Shown here: in pieces, positions 32,030 to 40,394 of the stretch
Layout: each line of letters begins with the position of its first letter
Position numbering within the stretch: position 1 is the first letter of the stretch
From: a virus
Reading direction: 5' to 3' (one strand)
IMG/VR virus record: IMGVR_UViG_3300047560_000604
Coordinates: 1-64,000 of that record
DNA length: 64,000 nucleotides
The notes under the pieces: model-generated
Seen by the model: only the letters and a program-made list of their open reading frames with translations
Databases searched by the model: none
What the model was told of the DNA's origin: nothing
Translations under genes and position numbers: made by a program

Positions 32030-33579
32030 AAGAAATAAAGCTATTAGAATCATGGGCTGATGACATAACAGAATTCAAGCAGCCTACTAGAATGGGCACG
32101 CCTATGACTGCTAAGGCTGATAGACCTTTACCAAGAAATATCGACATTCAATATAAAGCACAACGTGCCCATCCTGAACTAAGTCCAGAACAAGCACTAG
32201 CATTGTATATGAACGATGAACTTGTTGACAAAGAAAAAATGGACTTTGCTCAGAACAAGTTAATCAACACAGTAAAGCGTGAAAACGAAAAACTACGTAA
32301 GAACGTAACTGATATTGGCAATGAATTACATGACTTAGAACGTCAAGAAGCAGAGACAGATAAAGAAGTTGCAAGACTACGTGACCTAAGTGCTAAGTTA
32401 AGACCAGCTGGTGAAGTTCAACAAATGGCTGCTAAGGCAAGTGCTGATAAAGTACAAAACATGCTTTCTGACTTAGAGAAGTTACAAAACAAGCCAGGCG
32501 TCGATGACGCAAAATATCAAGAACTAGTCGATAAGGTTAACAGAATTAAATCTGGTCCAGTGGACAACACTGACGTTCAAAAAGTTCAAGCTGCATTAGC
32601 TGCATTAGGTCAACGCCAGAACGTAGATGACGAGTTATTCAACAAAGTGATGGGTAGACTTGAGACTACTGAAAAAGAATTGGCTGCAAAAGAAAAACGT
32701 TTCCAAAAGAGTATTACCAAGAATGCTGAAAAGATTGGTCAGTGGGGGAATAAGTTCGGTGATCTAGACGACAAGGTCAAGAAAATTGAAGTTCGAGCTA
32801 AAGAAGTCTTAGATAACGTTGAAAAAGAGAACGACAATCTACAGGACAAGTTCAACCGTCTAGCCGATTTGATTTATAAAATCAATCCTGATATTCTGCA
32901 ACAAGCAGGTATTACTGCTGGAAGTGTTGCTAGTAGTGTCGCTGATAGACAAGAAAAGGATGAGGCGGATTTAGCCAAGATCCAACCAGAGCCAGTGGAT
33001 CCAGAAGAAATCGCAGCGGCTAAACTGCAAGCTGCTAGTGGATCATCTCAAGTTGACATAGACGATACGTTAGATGATGAGCCGTTCGACAAAGACAAAG
33101 TAGTATCCATATTCAAGAATCAAGGCAAACAATCATCAACTATGCCAGATGATATGAAGGATGCAATGAAACAAGAACCTCGCAAAGTTAACGAACAAGA
33201 TTTGCCTATCACTATGGTAGACAAACCAGAAACAAATCAAAAAGTTACACCTGACTACATCGAAGATACTGTTATTCCAAATCTAGTTCGTTGGTATAGA
33301 AATCAATATCCAATTGATTTAAAACAATACACAGTTCAACAACTAATGGAAATCATTCGTAGAACAGTTACTGGCGGATTATTAATATATGGTGATGACA
33401 TAACAGACAAGACAGTAGAAGAATATCTAGCCAGAGTGCGTGGATGGTTACGTAAGTCTAGACCCGTAGCACCTGAGTTACCCGGTATACCTAGTGAGCC
33501 TCCATCACAAGGTGGACTACAAGAATCCATGTTTAGGAACTTCACTGACGAATTAGACCGTTTAACAGGCGGATATTAA
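32026..33579 (+). CDS. Long coiled-coil protein with MKEIKLLES N-terminus
   Basis: 517 residues, ATGA-coupled to the upstream gene. Residues ~80-290 are strongly heptad-like (KLINTVKRENEKLRK, DLERQEAETDKEVARLRDL). The C-terminal ~95 residues form a compact domain (PDYIEDTVIPNLVRWYRNQ, QLMEIIRRTVTGG). The start contains L-L-E, a possible head-protease cleavage site as in other tagged proteins here. A scaffold or internal head role is plausible but unproven. Confidence 0.7.
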   Translation: MKEIKLLESWADDITEFKQPTRMGTPMTAKADRPLPRNIDIQYKAQRAHPELSPEQALALYMNDELVDKEKMDFAQNKLINTVKRENEKLRKNVTDIGNELHDLERQEAETDKEVARLRDLSAKLRPAGEVQQMAAKASADKVQNMLSDLEKLQNKPGVDDAKYQELVDKVNRIKSGPVDNTDVQKVQAALAALGQRQNVDDELFNKVMGRLETTEKELAAKEKRFQKSITKNAEKIGQWGNKFGDLDDKVKKIEVRAKEVLDNVEKENDNLQDKFNRLADLIYKINPDILQQAGITAGSVASSVADRQEKDEADLAKIQPEPVDPEEIAAAKLQAASGSSQVDIDDTLDDEPFDKDKVVSIFKNQGKQSSTMPDDMKDAMKQEPRKVNEQDLPITMVDKPETNQKVTPDYIEDTVIPNLVRWYRNQYPIDLKQYTVQQLMEIIRRTVTGGLLIYGDDITDKTVEEYLARVRGWLRKSRPVAPELPGIPSEPPSQGGLQESMFRNFTDELDRLTGGY

Positions 33580-33591
33580 TTCTCCCAAAAG

Positions 33592-33609
33592 CCTCACATA
33601 AAAGTGAGG
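33592..33609 (+). terminator. Short hairpin after the coiled-coil gene
   Basis: CCTCAC-ATAAAA-GTGAGG, 12 nt after the stop and before the gene 32 promoter region. No U-tract, so a weak or Rho-assisted terminator at best. Confidence 0.45.
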
Positions 33610-33623
33610 TTAGCCATATCTGG

Positions 33624-33631
33624 GATAAATA
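33624..33631 (+). promoter_or_regulatory. Late box GATAAATA upstream of gene 32
   Basis: GATAAATA just before the sigma70-type promoter at 33635, so gene 32 could be expressed throughout infection. Confidence 0.5.
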
Positions 33632-33634
33632 CTA

Positions 33635-33663
33635 TTGACACTGCTTGATAGTAATGCTAAACT
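33635..33663 (+). promoter_or_regulatory. Sigma70-type promoter of gene 32 with overlapping inverted repeat
   Basis: TTGACA, 17-nt spacer, TAAACT (33658-33663). TGATAGT (33646-33652) and ACTATCA (33661-33667) form a perfect 7-bp inverted repeat across the spacer and -10, an operator-like arrangement. Confidence 0.65.
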
Positions 33664-33668
33664 ATCAT

Positions 33669-33741
33669 CTGTGTTAGTCACTAATAGGTAGTGGCGAATA
33701 TTAAAACAGAGACCATCTCAATTTATTAAGGAAATATTATT
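33669..33741 (+). promoter_or_regulatory. Structured leader of gene 32
   Basis: CACTA/TAGTG (33679-33693) forms a hairpin inside a TCTGT/ACAGA outer stem, followed by an A/T-rich single-stranded stretch and AAGGAAA. In T4, gp32 represses its own translation through a leader pseudoknot and an unstructured A/U-rich region; a similar role is possible here. Confidence 0.4.
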
Positions 33742-34749
33742 ATGGCATCATTAGCAGAAATTCGTGCCCGTATCGCGGCACAAGAAAACAAGTCTACTGG
33801 CGGCGAACGTCAGCAATCAGACAACGCAATCTACCCCCACTGGAACATGGACGAAGGCACAACAGCTACAATTCGTTTCTTGCCAGACGCAAATCCAAAC
33901 AACACATTCTTCTGGGTAGAACGTCAAATCATCAAACTACCATTCAACGGTGTTAAGGGTGATACTAATATGAAACAAGTTATCGTTCAAGTTCCATGTA
34001 TGGAAATGTACGGTGAGGCTTGTCCAGTATTGGCAGAAGTTCGTCCTTGGTACAAAGACGAAACATTGAAAGAAATGGCAAACAAATACTGGAAGAAGCG
34101 TAGTTACTTGTTCCAAGGTTTTGTTCGTCAAAACCCACTTGGTGATGACAAGACACCAGCGAACCCAATTCGCCGTTTCGTTATCAGCCCACAAATCTTT
34201 ACAGTCATCAAATCTAGTTTGATGGATCCTGAAATGGAAGAATTGCCAACAGACTACATGCGTGGTCTTGACTTCAACGTTAAGAAAACAAGCAAGGGTG
34301 GTTATGCTGACTACTCAACTAGTAACTGGGCACGTAAAGAATCTGCATTGACCGAAGCAGAAGCATCAGCAGTTGATGCACATGGTCTATTTGACTTGGC
34401 TGAGTTCTTACCTAAGAAGCCAGGTGAAGCAGAATTGCGTATCATCAAAGAAATGTTTGAAGCATCAGTTGATGGTCGCCCATTCGACAACGAGCGTTGG
34501 GGCAATTACTACCGTCCATTCGGTGTAGAAGCACCTGCAGGTTCGACCGCGGAAAAACAAGCAGCGCCAGCACAAGAAGCAAGCGCACCCGCAACAGCAC
34601 CCGTAGCAGAAGCTAAACAACCTTGGGAAGGTGATGACGAGCCATCATCAGCAAGCACCCCAGTTGAAGTTCCAAAAGCAACTCCTAGTAGCGATAAAGC
34701 ACAAGACATTTTAGCAATGATTCGTGCCCGTCAAAACAAGCCTGCTTAA
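33742..34749 (+). CDS. 32: Single-stranded DNA-binding protein (gp32-like)
   Basis: 335 residues. N-terminal basic helix (MASLAEIRARIAAQ), core with YPHWNMDEGTTATIRFLPD, the zinc-type CMEMYGEACPV region, and FQGFVRQNPL, all typical of T4-like gp32. A Pro/Ala/Glu-rich linker leads to a tail rather different from T4. It coats ssDNA in replication and recombination and cooperates with UvsX/UvsY encoded next to it. Confidence 0.93.
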   Translation: MASLAEIRARIAAQENKSTGGERQQSDNAIYPHWNMDEGTTATIRFLPDANPNNTFFWVERQIIKLPFNGVKGDTNMKQVIVQVPCMEMYGEACPVLAEVRPWYKDETLKEMANKYWKKRSYLFQGFVRQNPLGDDKTPANPIRRFVISPQIFTVIKSSLMDPEMEELPTDYMRGLDFNVKKTSKGGYADYSTSNWARKESALTEAEASAVDAHGLFDLAEFLPKKPGEAELRIIKEMFEASVDGRPFDNERWGNYYRPFGVEAPAGSTAEKQAAPAQEASAPATAPVAEAKQPWEGDDEPSSASTPVEVPKATPSSDKAQDILAMIRARQNKPA

Positions 34750-34756
34750 TCAAAAC

Positions 34757-34776
34757 GGGGAAGGTTAACCTTCCCC
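34757..34776. terminator. Perfect 20-bp palindrome after gene 32
   Basis: GGGGAAGGTT followed by its exact complement AACCTTCCCC, 7 nt after the stop, then TATTAAGG. The RNA would form a long stem-loop; with no U-tract it may be a partial terminator or an mRNA 3' barrier. Confidence 0.65.
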
Positions 34777-34792
34777 TATTAAGGAGTATGTT

Positions 34793-35026
34793 ATGACAAT
34801 GCCTGATGAAAGATACCGTGCCCTAAAGCAAGGTAGAAAACTATTAGAAGAACTATGCGATCCAGGTAAGACACCTAGAGTACCTAGCATAGTACGTGAC
34901 CGAGCACGAGGCGCATTGAGACACTTTCCATCTGATTATGAATTAGATTGCATGGCAGACAAATGCCCAGACATGCTTGATAAGCAACCGTTTAGTGCGT
35001 ATACTAACGGTACAAATAGACAATAA
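34793..35026 (+). CDS. BPSL0761-like small protein
   Basis: 77 residues with AAGGAG upstream. MTMPDERYRALKQGRKLLEEL, TPRVPSIVRDRARGALRHFP matches a small family common in Burkholderia-type bacteria. Function unknown. Its presence in a phage suggests exchange with such hosts. Confidence 0.75.
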   Translation: MTMPDERYRALKQGRKLLEELCDPGKTPRVPSIVRDRARGALRHFPSDYELDCMADKCPDMLDKQPFSAYTNGTNRQ

Positions 35027-35045
35027 GTATATATAAGGAGTAGAA

Positions 35046-36119
35046 ATGGTAAAACCATTTGACGTAAGTAAGTTCCGCAAGGACATTACAAAAAGTATTG
35101 AAGGATTATCAATTGGATTTAATGACCCCACTGATTGGATTAGCACAGGAAACTATGCACTTAATTATCTCATTAGCGGTGATTTTAATAAAGGTATACC
35201 TCTTGGCAAAGTTACTGTATTCGCTGGAGAGTCTGGTTCGGGAAAGAGTTACATCTGTTCCGGGAACCTGGTTCGCCACGCTCAAGAGCAAGGTATCTTT
35301 GTTGTCCTCATTGATTCAGAGAATGCACTAGACGAAACATGGTTGCATAACTTAGGAGTTGACACAAGTGAAGCTAAACTTCTAAAATTGAACATGGCTA
35401 TGATTGATGACGTGGCTAAGACAATCAGTAAGTTCGTAGCTGATTACAAAACATTACCCACAGAAGATAGACCAAAAGTCTTGTTCGTTGTTGATTCACT
35501 TGGTATGTTGTTGACTCCAACTGACGTTAATCAGTTTGAAGCAGGTGATATGAAAGGTGACATGGGTCGTAAGCCTAAAGCACTTACAGCACTTGTTCGT
35601 AACACAGTTAACATGTTTGGTTCACTCGGCATCGGCTTGGTAGCAACGAACCACACATACGCATCGCAAGATATGTTTGATCCAGATGATAAAATCTCTG
35701 GTGGTCAAGGTTTCATTTATGCAAGTTCTATCGTTGTTGCGATGAAGAAGTTGAAGTTGAAAGAAGACGAAGACGGTAACAAAGTTACAGACGTTCGTGG
35801 TATTCGTAGTGCTTGTAAGATTATGAAAACTCGCTATGCAAAACCATTCGAAGGTGTGCAAGTTAAGATTCCATATGACACAGGTATGAGTCCATATTCA
35901 GGTCTTGTTGATATGATTGAGAAAGATGAATTGTTGAAGAAAGAAGGCAACAGTTTAGTGTACACGGGCATTGACGGAGTTATCATTAAGAAGTTCCGCA
36001 AAGCATGGGAATCAAACACTGACGGTTGTTTGGATACAGTTATGTCAGAATATTCAACTAAGATGGCAAAGATAAGTAATGTAGATTTAACAAATGAAGA
36101 AGGAGAATCTACAGAATGA
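35046..36119 (+). CDS. uvsX: UvsX recombinase (RecA/Rad51 family)
   Basis: 357 residues. Walker A GESGSGKS (61-68), Walker B VLFVVDSLG (~145), ATNHTYASQ, and GGQGFIYASSIVV for DNA-binding loop 2. Promotes strand exchange in recombination-dependent replication and repair. AAGGAG upstream; coupled by ATGA to the next gene in an operon with uvsY. Confidence 0.95.
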   Translation: MVKPFDVSKFRKDITKSIEGLSIGFNDPTDWISTGNYALNYLISGDFNKGIPLGKVTVFAGESGSGKSYICSGNLVRHAQEQGIFVVLIDSENALDETWLHNLGVDTSEAKLLKLNMAMIDDVAKTISKFVADYKTLPTEDRPKVLFVVDSLGMLLTPTDVNQFEAGDMKGDMGRKPKALTALVRNTVNMFGSLGIGLVATNHTYASQDMFDPDDKISGGQGFIYASSIVVAMKKLKLKEDEDGNKVTDVRGIRSACKIMKTRYAKPFEGVQVKIPYDTGMSPYSGLVDMIEKDELLKKEGNSLVYTGIDGVIIKKFRKAWESNTDGCLDTVMSEYSTKMAKISNVDLTNEEGESTE

Positions 36120-36364
36120 GTTTAAGTATCGTATCAGAAGTTTGGGAAATATTGCGTGAGCATATTGACTTTAATGAACGCAGTGAAGCAGCCGACACCC
36201 TAGTGAATTATTTGATGGACAACAATTATGAAGTTGATGATATCAAAGACGAATTCAAGGACAAGGATATTACTAAGGCTTTGAAAGGTTATGCTGAACA
36301 GCATTTCCAAGAAGAAGAATACGAAGAATATGAAGACGAAGACCAAGACGAAGAATGGGATTAA
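36116..36364 (+). CDS. Small very acidic protein between uvsX and uvsY
   Basis: 82 residues. Helical N-terminal part (VSEVWEILREHIDFNERSE) and a C-terminal run of Glu/Asp. Conserved in this position in T4-like phages I have seen; function unknown, possibly DNA mimicry or a binding partner. Confidence 0.7.
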   Translation: MSLSIVSEVWEILREHIDFNERSEAADTLVNYLMDNNYEVDDIKDEFKDKDITKALKGYAEQHFQEEEYEEYEDEDQDEEWD

Positions 36365-36823
36365 ATGGCAAACTGGTATACCCGAGTATCACAAGACTTA
36401 TCAGTAATACCCGATTTCATTAACCATTACGAAGCCGAACTTGGTTCGGCTAGAAATGATGTGAAGATTTACGGCAATGTTGAAAAGAACATTGCCGCTT
36501 TACCCGGAGTTACTGAACACCGTTTCAACCAGCTTCAAGAGATTGAGGCTGTGTTGAATTATCTCAATATTCAATTACGGAAAATTCGCCGAAAACATTT
36601 TCAAAAGTATTTAGAAGCGTATAATAGAGCTTTAACAAGTCGTGATGCCGAGAAGTATGTCGATGGTGAACAAGAAGTTATTGACTTTGAAACCATTATT
36701 AACGAAGTAGCATTGTTACGTAATCGTTGGTTAGGTATACTTAAAGGCATTGAAGCAAAACAATGGCAGATGGGACATATTGTTCGTTTGCGTACTAGTG
36801 GAATGGAAGATATTTCAATATGA
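36365..36823 (+). CDS. uvsY: UvsY-like recombination mediator
   Basis: 152 residues. WYTRVSQDLSVIPDFINHYE, HRFNQLQEIEAVLNYLNI, KHFQKYLEAYNRALTSRD and RNRWLGILKGIEAKQWQ follow the UvsY pattern closely. It loads UvsX onto gp32-coated ssDNA. The gene begins right after the acidic protein stop. Confidence 0.9.
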   Translation: MANWYTRVSQDLSVIPDFINHYEAELGSARNDVKIYGNVEKNIAALPGVTEHRFNQLQEIEAVLNYLNIQLRKIRRKHFQKYLEAYNRALTSRDAEKYVDGEQEVIDFETIINEVALLRNRWLGILKGIEAKQWQMGHIVRLRTSGMEDISI

Positions 36824-37605
36824 GTTTAAGTAACGTTTCTTGGTCACCTACTATCACAATAGGTTCAGCCGCAAGTCAGCACACTATCAACATTTTAGAT
36901 TCACTCAGTGGCTTGAATAGTGATTATCACAAAGTCAAAAGATACGAGGTGTGCGAATCACCCGAAGACACTCTTGCATTAAGCGTAACATGGAAGCGGT
37001 TACGTGATGCAGGCAAAAGCACTTCCGGTAAAATATTGGATAGACAATTATTCGATGAAGTTACAGATGCTGACCGAGAAGAAGCTAAAGTAATTCGTGA
37101 TTACTATAGCAAGAAGATTATGATGTGGAAACTTAAGGGGGATAAACCCTTCACTCCGTATCGTGAAGACTTAAACAAGTTTGTCCATAGTGACGGTACG
37201 ATTGTTCGCAATGACATGATGGGTTTAATTTACTATCTTCCTATCTTCCATCAATATGACACTGAACTTGATGTAGTCAAGGACTTAGTAACTACGAATC
37301 AATCATTCAAGAAAATGGATGAGTCACATACACCTAAGGTGATGACACTAACTGCATCATTGGAACCTCTCAAAAAGATTGCTAAGAAACGTAAACGTGC
37401 CACAACGATTGAGTATTGGTTCAAGGACAATAAAGTTAACTCAGCAGTTGTAATGACCCTTGACAAAAAGAACCCTCTAGAGCATATCTGGGAGAACGTT
37501 TTTAATACTGAAAAAGTATTACAAATTAAGGGTGCCTATTGCAGACGCAAACAAGACGAATTTGAATACTATAGTATTGATAACTGGACGCTCGAAAAGG
37601 CTTGA
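36820..37605 (+). CDS. Conserved phage protein downstream of uvsY
   Basis: 261 residues, ATGA-coupled to uvsY. Mixed alpha/beta with a basic C-terminal half (LKKIAKKRKRATTIEYWFKDN). Position suggests a role in recombination or replication; no recognised motif. Confidence 0.75.
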   Translation: MSLSNVSWSPTITIGSAASQHTINILDSLSGLNSDYHKVKRYEVCESPEDTLALSVTWKRLRDAGKSTSGKILDRQLFDEVTDADREEAKVIRDYYSKKIMMWKLKGDKPFTPYREDLNKFVHSDGTIVRNDMMGLIYYLPIFHQYDTELDVVKDLVTTNQSFKKMDESHTPKVMTLTASLEPLKKIAKKRKRATTIEYWFKDNKVNSAVVMTLDKKNPLEHIWENVFNTEKVLQIKGAYCRRKQDEFEYYSIDNWTLEKA

Positions 37606-37630
37606 CAAATAATCATTTTGGGCATATAAT
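37602..37630 (+). promoter_or_regulatory. Sigma70-type promoter
   Basis: TTGACA, 17-nt spacer, TATAAT (37625-37630): a full consensus promoter, overlapping the upstream stop. Leader with AAAGGAG before ATG 37660. Confidence 0.85.
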
Positions 37631-37659
37631 ACATGTATTGATTGATTAAAGGAGCATGT

Positions 37660-37866
37660 ATGTCGTTCGAAAAAGAAGTCCTCGCTAAAGTTGCTAAGAT
37701 TCTCAAAGACGAAAATTCTGCTAGTTTTTTCTATGGTACATTGTCGGTCGTTTGCTCCGAAGACGAAGCCCGCAAAGTCTATCACAAACTAGCTAAAGAT
37801 TATAAGAATAAAGTACTCATTTCCAAGGATGGTTCTTACGGTTATTTGTTCGACTTTACGGCTTGA
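37660..37866 (+). CDS. Small hypothetical protein
   Basis: 68 residues from ATG 37660 (an upstream TTG at 37642 is rejected because AAAGGAG lies between). Alpha-beta mix with a C-terminal GSYGYLFDFTA. Strong promoter suggests early high expression. Function unknown. Confidence 0.7.
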   Translation: MSFEKEVLAKVAKILKDENSASFFYGTLSVVCSEDEARKVYHKLAKDYKNKVLISKDGSYGYLFDFTA

Positions 37867-37891
37867 CAATAAACCCAAAACATAGTATAAT
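37863..37891 (+). promoter_or_regulatory. Sigma70-type promoter
   Basis: TTGACA, 17-nt spacer, TATAAT (37886-37891), overlapping the upstream TGA. AAAGG precedes ATG 37918. Confidence 0.85.
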
Positions 37892-37917
37892 AACATCTTT
37901 ACACACGAAAGGTTTCA

Positions 37918-38916
37918 ATGACTACAGTTCGCATCGTTTCTGGCTCTTATCGCAACACCCCAGTTTCTAATCAAGTTTTCACATTAGTGAAAGGTTACCA
38001 ACTAGGTGCTAAAGGTGGTTTCGTTACTGTGAAGAATGAGGGTCAGTTCCCGGGTCGTAGTGACGAATTGCGTATTCAAATTGATAATCAACAATGTATT
38101 GAATTTGGTGCAAGTATGCCTGAGGTAGTTGAGACTGTTAAAGAAACTGAGACAGAAGCAATGGATCGTATTGCCTCACGATTCGCAGTGCTTGATGAAA
38201 TGTCTCGTGCCTGTATCGCAGGCGATATTCGTGCTATGATTGTGACAGGTCCTGCAGGTATCGGTAAGTCACACGGTGTTATCACACAGATGGAGAAAGC
38301 ATCTATGTTTGACAAGATTCAAGGCAAGCGTCCTCGCTTTGAGATTGTCAAAGGTGCAATGTCAGGCATCGGCTTGTTCGCTAAGTTGTACAAATTCAGT
38401 GACAAGAAAAATGTCTTGGTGTTTGATGACTGTGACATTTGGGATGACCAAGATGCTGTTAACGTACTGAAGGGCGCTTTGGATTCAGGTAAGACTCGCC
38501 GTATCTCTTGGAACAAAGATAGTCGTTTGTTGCGTGACGAAGGTGTGCCAAACACTTTCAACTTTGAGGGTTCAATCATCTTCATTACAAACAAAACTTT
38601 CGATAGCAAAAAAGCAAGCAAGATGACACCTCACTTGGATGCTCTCCAATCACGTAGTCACTTCTTAGACCTGACTGTTGATACTGAGCGTGACAAAATG
38701 TTGCGTATCAAGCAAGTTCACCGTGATGCTGATGGTGGTTTGTTTGCTGACTATGACTTTACTCAGGAACAAACTGACGAAGTTATGGCATTCATTGAGG
38801 CTAATCATTCTAAATTGCGTGAAGTGTCTTTGCGTATGTGTTTGAAAGTTGCTGACCTCGTGAAGATTAGTGGTAACTGGCGTGAACTCGCTAAAGCAAC
38901 TTGTATGAAAGGTTAA
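37918..38916 (+). CDS. AAA-type P-loop ATPase
   Basis: 332 residues. A ~65-residue beta-rich N-terminal domain, then Walker A GPAGIGKS (111-118), Walker B VLVFDDCDIWDD (~166), sensor-1-like IIFITNKTF and an R-finger-like QSRSHFLDL. Distinct from the MoxR ATPase at 15564. Substrate unknown; heads a run of small coupled genes. Confidence 0.85.
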   Translation: MTTVRIVSGSYRNTPVSNQVFTLVKGYQLGAKGGFVTVKNEGQFPGRSDELRIQIDNQQCIEFGASMPEVVETVKETETEAMDRIASRFAVLDEMSRACIAGDIRAMIVTGPAGIGKSHGVITQMEKASMFDKIQGKRPRFEIVKGAMSGIGLFAKLYKFSDKKNVLVFDDCDIWDDQDAVNVLKGALDSGKTRRISWNKDSRLLRDEGVPNTFNFEGSIIFITNKTFDSKKASKMTPHLDALQSRSHFLDLTVDTERDKMLRIKQVHRDADGGLFADYDFTQEQTDEVMAFIEANHSKLREVSLRMCLKVADLVKISGNWRELAKATCMKG

Positions 38917-38917
38917 T

Positions 38918-39169
38918 ATGAGAGAACGTATCAACGAACTTGCCATCAAAGCTGGCGGAATCTGGCAGGGTGGCTATGTTGAGCAGGCTAACGGTGATAG
39001 TGTCTACACTGACCGGAAGTTTGTGAGTGGTGGCGACATGGATGTAGAACAATTCGCCCGGTTGCTGGTGAAAGAATGTGCCATAATTGCTAATCGTGCA
39101 GATAATACTGAAACTGAGATACGGTGTATGTATGATGTGATTACTGAACATTTCGGAGTTGAAGAATGA
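38918..39169 (+). CDS. Small protein, GVEE cassette member 1
   Basis: 83 residues. MRERINELAIKAGG, then EQFARLLVKEC and a C-terminal ITEHFGVEE, a pattern shared with 39360 and 39629. Its last codons (GGAGTTGAAGAATGA) provide the ribosome-binding site and start of the next gene. Confidence 0.75.
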   Translation: MRERINELAIKAGGIWQGGYVEQANGDSVYTDRKFVSGGDMDVEQFARLLVKECAIIANRADNTETEIRCMYDVITEHFGVEE

Positions 39170-39363
39170 CTAAACTAACATACACTGAATGGTTTGAAAA
39201 ATACGGCGGTAAGTTAAAAGACGGCGAATTTCAGACTGCACAAGAAATGATATCCGATTTTCAAAAATTACACGGACTATCTTTACAAAATGAAATTGAT
39301 AAAATAAACCAATCGGAATATCAGTTATACCTAGAGCGGTTTGCCGCAGGAGTTGAAGAATGA
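39166..39363 (+). CDS. Small protein in GVEE cassette array
   Basis: 65 residues: KLTYTEWFEKYGGKL..., helical. The body is unrelated to its neighbours but the end AAGVEE and the junction sequence are the same. ATGA overlaps on both sides. Confidence 0.7.
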   Translation: MTKLTYTEWFEKYGGKLKDGEFQTAQEMISDFQKLHGLSLQNEIDKINQSEYQLYLERFAAGVEE

Positions 39364-39632
39364 ATGAACGAATTAAAGAACTTGCTGAACAGGCTGCGAT
39401 AAGTTGTGGTTATTTTATTGGACCCAGGTTGTACATGACACACGAAGAAGAAATGGAAAAGTTCGCCGAGTTGATGATCGTTGAGTTTACCGAGGCTGTA
39501 AAAGAAACTGCTACTCGTGTTGCTCAAACTGCATTCAATGATGGTGAAGACGCAGTTGCAGTCCAAAAGCGAGTTGCTGGTGCGTTGCGGGTGTTGGATG
39601 TTATGCGTGAGCGTTTCGGAGTTGAAGAATGA
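39360..39632 (+). CDS. Small protein, GVEE cassette member 2
   Basis: 90 residues. MNERIKELAEQAA, MEKFAELMIVEF, helical middle and MRERFGVEE; paralogous to 38918 and 39629. Same GGAG-containing junction. Confidence 0.75.
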   Translation: MNERIKELAEQAAISCGYFIGPRLYMTHEEEMEKFAELMIVEFTEAVKETATRVAQTAFNDGEDAVAVQKRVAGALRVLDVMRERFGVEE

Positions 39633-39877
39633 ACCACCGACTAGATGAACTTTATGAACAATCATTGTTATCTATCCCATACAGGATATGCCCCAACTCA
39701 TACAAAGAGATAGATGATCCAGCGGGTGACCGCATTAGGAAAGTGTTTGATCCCGAAACATTCGCCGAGTTGATTGTCAAGGAATGCCATAGTGTTATTG
39801 TTAAATCTCACAGGGGGCACATGAATCCCGATTTATCTTGGAATGCGGTTAAAGAACATTTTGGAGTTGAAGAATGA
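39629..39877 (+). CDS. Small protein, GVEE cassette member 3
   Basis: 82 residues. MNHRLDELYEQS, PETFAELIVKEC and VKEHFGVEE; third paralogue. Same junction to the following gene. Confidence 0.75.
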   Translation: MNHRLDELYEQSLLSIPYRICPNSYKEIDDPAGDRIRKVFDPETFAELIVKECHSVIVKSHRGHMNPDLSWNAVKEHFGVEE

Positions 39878-40077
39878 CAGACTTTGAATTGGTACAACGT
39901 TTTCAATCATGGGAACGTGAACTTAATCAATTAGGCTACAAAGTGTCTGCAATTAATATGGGCTTTTATATTCATAATAACAAAGGTACGATTGTTGCTG
40001 ACGTTTCTAGTGTAGATGGCTTGCGAGGATTCGCACAGGGTATTGAGTATATGAATTCATTAAAGGATAAAGAATGA
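39874..40077 (+). CDS. Small hypothetical protein
   Basis: 67 residues, alpha-beta: LVQRFQSWERELNQLGYKV, GFYIHNNKGTIVADVSS. Starts from the last GVEE junction. No homology recognised. Confidence 0.7.
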   Translation: MTDFELVQRFQSWERELNQLGYKVSAINMGFYIHNNKGTIVADVSSVDGLRGFAQGIEYMNSLKDKE

Positions 40078-40394
40078 ACTTTGGATTATGGCTACTCAAG
40101 CGCATGAAGCGTAAAGTCTTCGGTGGTGAGTGGGGCTGGCTATACAAGTATCGTCAATTCATTCAAGAGGAAATGGCATTGTCTATTCTGATGACTGTCA
40201 TCCTCGGCGCTATATGGACAATAGTAGTGGGCGTGATTTGTGCTTGGTTAATTGACAGCGGAGACACATTGCGAACAGTAATGAAGTGTGTGGTTGCTTG
40301 TCCTCCCTTGTTCTTTGTGTATAATTGGATCTATGGGTTATATCAGATTTATGATACTGAACGAATGGCTACTTGGAATAGGCTTAAAGAATGA
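40074..40394 (+). CDS. Membrane protein with two to three spans
   Basis: 106 residues. Hydrophobic segments at ~36-61 (LSILMTVILGAIWTIVVGVI) and ~72-90 (VMKCVVACPPLFFVYNWIYG) after a basic N-terminal region. ATGA overlaps on both sides. Function unknown. Confidence 0.75.
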   Translation: MNFGLWLLKRMKRKVFGGEWGWLYKYRQFIQEEMALSILMTVILGAIWTIVVGVICAWLIDSGDTLRTVMKCVVACPPLFFVYNWIYGLYQIYDTERMATWNRLKE

